Source: a virus
Virus record (IMG/VR): IMGVR_UViG_3300032736_000130
Coordinates: 1 to 24,625 of that record
Direction: 5' to 3' (one strand)
DNA length: 24,625 nt
Made by a program: the position numbers and the translations under genes. Below the pieces are notes generated by a model that searched no databases, had not been told where the DNA came from, and saw only the letters and a list, made by a program, of their open reading frames with translations. The stretch's first letter is position 1; every line of letters begins with the position of its first letter. This document shows, piece after piece, positions 23,066 through 24,625 of the stretch.

Positions 23066-23338
23066 ATGAAATCCGCTGCCACCGCCGCCGTCCTGCTGAT
23101 GGCGGCCCTCACTTGCGCGATGACCTGGCGCATGGGGGAATATCTCACCAATCTCAGTCACCAAATGGAGAATGAAACGATCATGGCACAATCCCACGAA
23201 ACTTCCTGGCAAGACGCTGAAGGACTGACCCACAAGGTCACGACTCCGCTCAACGCGGGCAAATCCGACGACGAATGGGCCGATCGACACGCCGCTTCCG
23301 TCGCCGCTCTCAAGAACATCTTCCCGCCCGCCGCATGA
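23066..23338 (+). CDS. small membrane-anchored phage protein (lysis cassette)
   Basis: A 90-residue protein with an N-terminal hydrophobic segment (residues 5-20, AATAAVLLMAALTCAM) that could be a signal anchor. The remainder is polar: W-x-D-A-E-G-L-T-H-K-V-T-T, GKSDDEWADRHAASVAAL, ending FPPA. The pattern 'W-D-x-x-G-x-x-H-x-V-x-T ... W-x-x-R-H ... FPP' recurs in small phage proteins of unassigned function, as I recall it. Membrane location and neighbours suggest a role in lysis such as an inner-membrane spanin partner, but there is no coiled coil of spanin length. No ribosome binding site is clear. Confidence 0.55.
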   Translation: MKSAATAAVLLMAALTCAMTWRMGEYLTNLSHQMENETIMAQSHETSWQDAEGLTHKVTTPLNAGKSDDEWADRHAASVAALKNIFPPAA

Positions 23339-23472
23339 CCATCTTCACCCTCATCTTCACCTTCCTGTTCGGCGGCTTCGACATGAGCCTCCGACAGCAC
23401 CCCGACGCCTCGGATCACAGCGGAGGCGGCGCGCGAGCAGGGGACCAAGGCTTCGACTACACGCACAACTAG
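23335..23472 (+). CDS. very small membrane protein (45 residues)
   Basis: ATG 23335 overlaps the previous stop (ATGA 23335-23338). An in-frame ATG at 23275 lies inside the preceding gene and is rejected. Residues 2-13 (TIFTLIFTFLFG) are hydrophobic and short; the remaining part is Gly/Ser/His/Asp-rich and polar. The coupling supports translation. Too small for assignment; it may be a holin or antiholin-like peptide. Confidence 0.45.
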   Translation: MTIFTLIFTFLFGGFDMSLRQHPDASDHSGGGARAGDQGFDYTHN

Positions 23473-23475
23473 CGC

Positions 23476-23742
23476 ATGAGGATCCTCCTATGCGTTCTGC
23501 TCTGCTCCTCCTGCTCGCTGTTCCGCTCGGAGGCTGCGCCTTCTTCGGATCCCTCGTCCACGGTGGCACCGTCGCTACCGGCGCAGCAGCAGGAGCGGCC
23601 ATCGGGGGGGTCCCCGGTGCTGCCATCGGCAGCATCGTCGGCTTCTACGGGGGCGACTTGGCAGCAGAGCAAGTATCCGGCACCCGTTCCGTGCGAGTCG
23701 GCCCCAATGGGAAAGTCTCATCCCCGGCAGGCAGCGGCCTGA
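23476..23742 (+). CDS. overlapping Pro/Ser-rich lipoprotein ORF, possible Rz1-like outer-membrane spanin
   Basis: An 88-residue ORF that starts 14 bases before the next gene and lies in its +1 frame. It begins with a short hydrophobic segment ending LLCSSC (Cys at residue 13), which resembles a lipobox, and the rest is Pro/Ser/Gln-rich without predicted helix. Rz1-type outer-membrane spanins have exactly this form and are usually embedded in the +1 frame of their partner. There is no ribosome binding site, and the Leu/Cys run could arise from CTC/CTG codons of the overlapped frame. Speculative. Confidence 0.3.
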   Translation: MRILLCVLLCSSCSLFRSEAAPSSDPSSTVAPSLPAQQQERPSGGSPVLPSAASSASTGATWQQSKYPAPVPCESAPMGKSHPRQAAA

Positions 23743-23996
23743 CCGGGGCAATCACTCAAGCCTCAGGGATCAACAGCATGAATGGAATACTCTGGATCAT
23801 CGCCATCCTCGCCTTCCTCCACTTCGGTGGATTGGCGTGGCTCCGCAAACAGATCTCCGATCGTGAGAAGTCCGCAGCGGACACGGACGGTGATCGCATC
23901 GCGCACAAGGCGCGCACCGCCGCGCTCGAGGCCGACAACGCCCGGATGCGGAAAGAACTGGACGAACTCTGGGATCGAGTGCCGCCGAAAGGCTAG
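23490..23996 (+). CDS. lipoprotein with glycine-zipper, membrane helix and coiled coil (spanin-like)
   Basis: A 168-residue protein. ATG 23490 has GAGGA at 23478-23482, seven bases upstream. A signal sequence with lipobox (LLLLLAVPLGGC, Cys16) suggests lipid attachment. Residues 28-55 are a Gly/Ala zipper (GAAAGAAIGGVPGAAIGSIVGF). Residues about 98-118 form a transmembrane helix (NGILWIIAILAFLHFGGLAW). The last 45 residues are a coiled coil (ALEADNARMRKELDEL). Lipoprotein plus later membrane helix resembles single-gene spanins that tie outer to inner membrane, although the coiled coil follows the helix. The order differs from known types, so it is a candidate only. Confidence 0.6.
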   Translation: MRSALLLLLAVPLGGCAFFGSLVHGGTVATGAAAGAAIGGVPGAAIGSIVGFYGGDLAAEQVSGTRSVRVGPNGKVSSPAGSGLTGAITQASGINSMNGILWIIAILAFLHFGGLAWLRKQISDREKSAADTDGDRIAHKARTAALEADNARMRKELDELWDRVPPKG

Positions 23997-24086
23997 ACTC
24001 GACTGCGGGGACGGGCAGCGCAGCCCTGACCCAAGGGGAAAGTGAAACGAAGGTGAGCCGTTGACCGAGAGGTCAGCGGCTCTTTT
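23994..24086 (+). ncRNA. candidate short RNA between TAGACT and the terminator
   Basis: TAGACT (23994-23999, its TAG being the stop of the preceding gene) is followed by about 80 G-rich bases with a GGGC/GCCC hairpin (about 24013-24026) and the strong terminator. No ATG follows at the usual spacing, so a short non-coding transcript is possible. The element may also be coincidental. Confidence 0.2.
24055..24086 (+). terminator. strong intrinsic terminator closing the late operon
   Basis: GAGCCGTTGACC (24055-24066) pairs with GGTCAGCGGCTC (24071-24082) through 11 Watson-Crick pairs and one G-T pair, loop GAGA, followed by TTTT and C/T residues (24082-24086). Confidence 0.9.
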
Positions 24087-24094
24087 CTGTATAC

Positions 24095-24126
24095 GAAAAA
24101 GGCGAGACGGATTGCTCCGTCCCGCC
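24095..24126 (-). terminator. intrinsic terminator for a minus-strand transcript
   Basis: GGCGAGACGGA (24101-24111) and TCCGTCCCGCC (24116-24126) pair at 10 of 11 positions with a four-base loop. On the minus strand a run of five T follows (complement of 24096-24100). It implies that something is transcribed leftward from beyond 24126. Confidence 0.7.
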
Positions 24127-24139
24127 TAGATTGGTCAAG

Positions 24140-24155
24140 CCTAGATCACTCTAGG
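24140..24155. repeat. inverted repeat CCTAGA-TCAC-TCTAGG and CTAG cluster
   Basis: A perfect six-base inverted repeat with TCAC loop (24140-24155). GCCTAGAT occurs twice as a direct repeat (24124-24131 and 24139-24146). CTAG, usually rare in bacteria, occurs about six times between 24124 and 24263, suggesting a protein binding region. Confidence 0.5.
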
Positions 24156-24207
24156 CAGCCATCTTCAATCCGTTGTTATTGGCAGTCTTGTTTTTCAGGC
24201 TAACCAC
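24151..24207 (-). other. short minus-strand reading frame ending in an ssrA-tag-like sequence
   Basis: Read leftward, the frame is open from after a TAG at 24232-24234 and ends at TAG 24151-24153. From GTG 24207 it encodes 18 residues; the last ten read ANNNGLKMAA, in the style of tmRNA tags (Ala at resume codon, ending in -AA). A terminator in the same direction follows at 24095-24126. I could not find the tRNA-like ends of a tmRNA (no GGTTCGA-type T arm, no 5' GGGG...TTCGAC). It may be a real small peptide, a degenerate tmRNA part, or chance. Confidence 0.3.
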
Positions 24208-24255
24208 CCAACGATTACGCTCCCACGCACTCTACTCACTAGCGTAACACGCGTC

Positions 24256-24261
24256 TAGACT
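24256..24261 (+). promoter_or_regulatory. -10-like TAGACT seven bases before ATG 24269
   Basis: TAGACT (24256-24261) lies within the palindrome GTCTAGAC (24253-24260) and is seven bases from ATG 24269, with no Shine-Dalgarno between. The preceding terminator means that the oxygenase gene needs its own promoter. No good -35 was found. Confidence 0.4.
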
Positions 24262-24268
24262 AGGCCGC

Positions 24269-24625
24269 ATGGAGCCCGCCGAAGACTCTCCCGCGCTGGC
24301 GGAACGCTACCGCGCCGCACGCTACACGACGTTCGACAACGTGATGCCCGCCGAGTGGATCGGCGCGGCGGGGGAATGGCTCCACTCCCAGCGCGGCCTC
24401 TTCACGCGCGGCGGTGACGACGGGCGCGGGCATTTCAACTTCGAGTTGCCCGACGTCGACGATCTCTATGCGCCGATCGGCGCGCTCAAGGCCGCGATCG
24501 CTTCCCACATCAGCGATGCCGTCAAGCAGATCGGCACCGCCGACTTCGACCTCGGGGGTCTCGACTGCCACGCCGCGCTCTACCACCACGGCGGTCACTA
24601 CGCATGGCACACCGACGCGCCGCTC
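24269..24625 (+). CDS. 2-oxoglutarate/Fe(II) oxygenase, prolyl 4-hydroxylase-like (partial, 3' end beyond window)
   Basis: 119 codons are present and the frame runs off the right edge. The N-terminal half is a helical region with an RGHFNFELPD strand (about 53-62) and a helix from PIGALKAAIASHI. The C-terminal part has YHHGGHYAWHTDA (about 105-117), where H114 and D116 form the H-x-D half of the Fe(II)-binding triad; the distal His and the 2-oxoglutarate-binding Arg would lie outside the window. These enzymes hydroxylate Pro or Lys in proteins, or other substrates. The gene follows a terminator and has its own putative promoter. The nearby fibre with X-Pro-Gly repeats is a plausible but unproven substrate. 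Confidence 0.75.
   Translation, partial: MEPAEDSPALAERYRAARYTTFDNVMPAEWIGAAGEWLHSQRGLFTRGGDDGRGHFNFELPDVDDLYAPIGALKAAIASHISDAVKQIGTADFDLGGLDCHAALYHHGGHYAWHTDAPL

Noticed and set aside
22559-23996. Endolysin in the lysis cassette
   Set aside because: No lysozyme, amidase or peptidase motif was seen in any of the small proteins; the endolysin must lie outside the window or be of unrecognised type.
24095-24268. Complete tmRNA gene on the minus strand
   Set aside because: The tag-like ending is present but no tRNA-like 5' and 3' parts, no T-arm consensus and no CCA end were found. Kept only as a finding.

Overview
The window is a contiguous stretch of the late (structural) region of a high-GC tailed bacteriophage or prophage. 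All convincing genes lie on the + strand, packed head to tail with ATGA, GTGA or TAATG/TAGTG overlaps and many GTG/TTG starts. The head genes belong to Mu-like families (gp29/DUF935-type portal, gpF-type minor head protein, gpI-type protease/scaffold, gpT-type capsid, gp36-like and gpG-like proteins). No tail sheath gene is seen, so a non-contractile (siphovirus-like) tail is the best guess. Lipoprotein and spanin-like genes at the right end suggest a host with an outer membrane. No integrase, terminase, endolysin or replication gene is visible, and the host cannot be named.

Layout. Positions 1-825: the end of one gene and two small unknown genes, with a 41-bp tandem duplication between them. 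889-3782: a fibre or adhesin cassette: a small beta-rich protein, a fibre-like protein with a phage anchor domain, and a 560-residue protein resembling clan GH-A glycosidases. Two tiny ORFs follow that carry the same octapeptide repeat as the glycosidase-like protein's N-terminus. 4071-9434: portal, MuF-like protein, a small helix-turn-helix protein, protease/scaffold, decoration protein and major capsid protein, closed by an intrinsic terminator at 9462-9497. 9548-14389: an unknown accessory protein, a protein with a carbohydrate-binding-like beta-sandwich, head-tail joining proteins, a probable tail tube, a possible chaperone and a tail terminator candidate. 14386-16216: three short consecutive genes where one long tape measure gene would be expected; at least two are paralogues. 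16222-22536: distal tail protein, hub-like protein and an 882-residue fibre with a collagen-like (X-X-Pro) segment. 22559-23996: small membrane and lipoprotein genes typical of a lysis cassette. 23997-24268: non-coding, with terminators facing in both directions and a short minus-strand reading frame ending like an ssrA tag. 24269-end: a 2-oxoglutarate/Fe(II) oxygenase of prolyl-hydroxylase type, cut by the window edge.

Points most worth a second look: (i) the prolyl-hydroxylase-like gene close to a fibre rich in X-Pro-Gly; (ii) tandem short paralogues in place of a tape measure; (iii) the octapeptide repeat shared by three adjacent genes; (iv) a recurrent TAGACT-like element 6-7 bases before start codons, suggesting leaderless transcripts; (v) the minus-strand ssrA-tag-like sequence; and (vi) overlapping lipoprotein ORFs in the lysis region.
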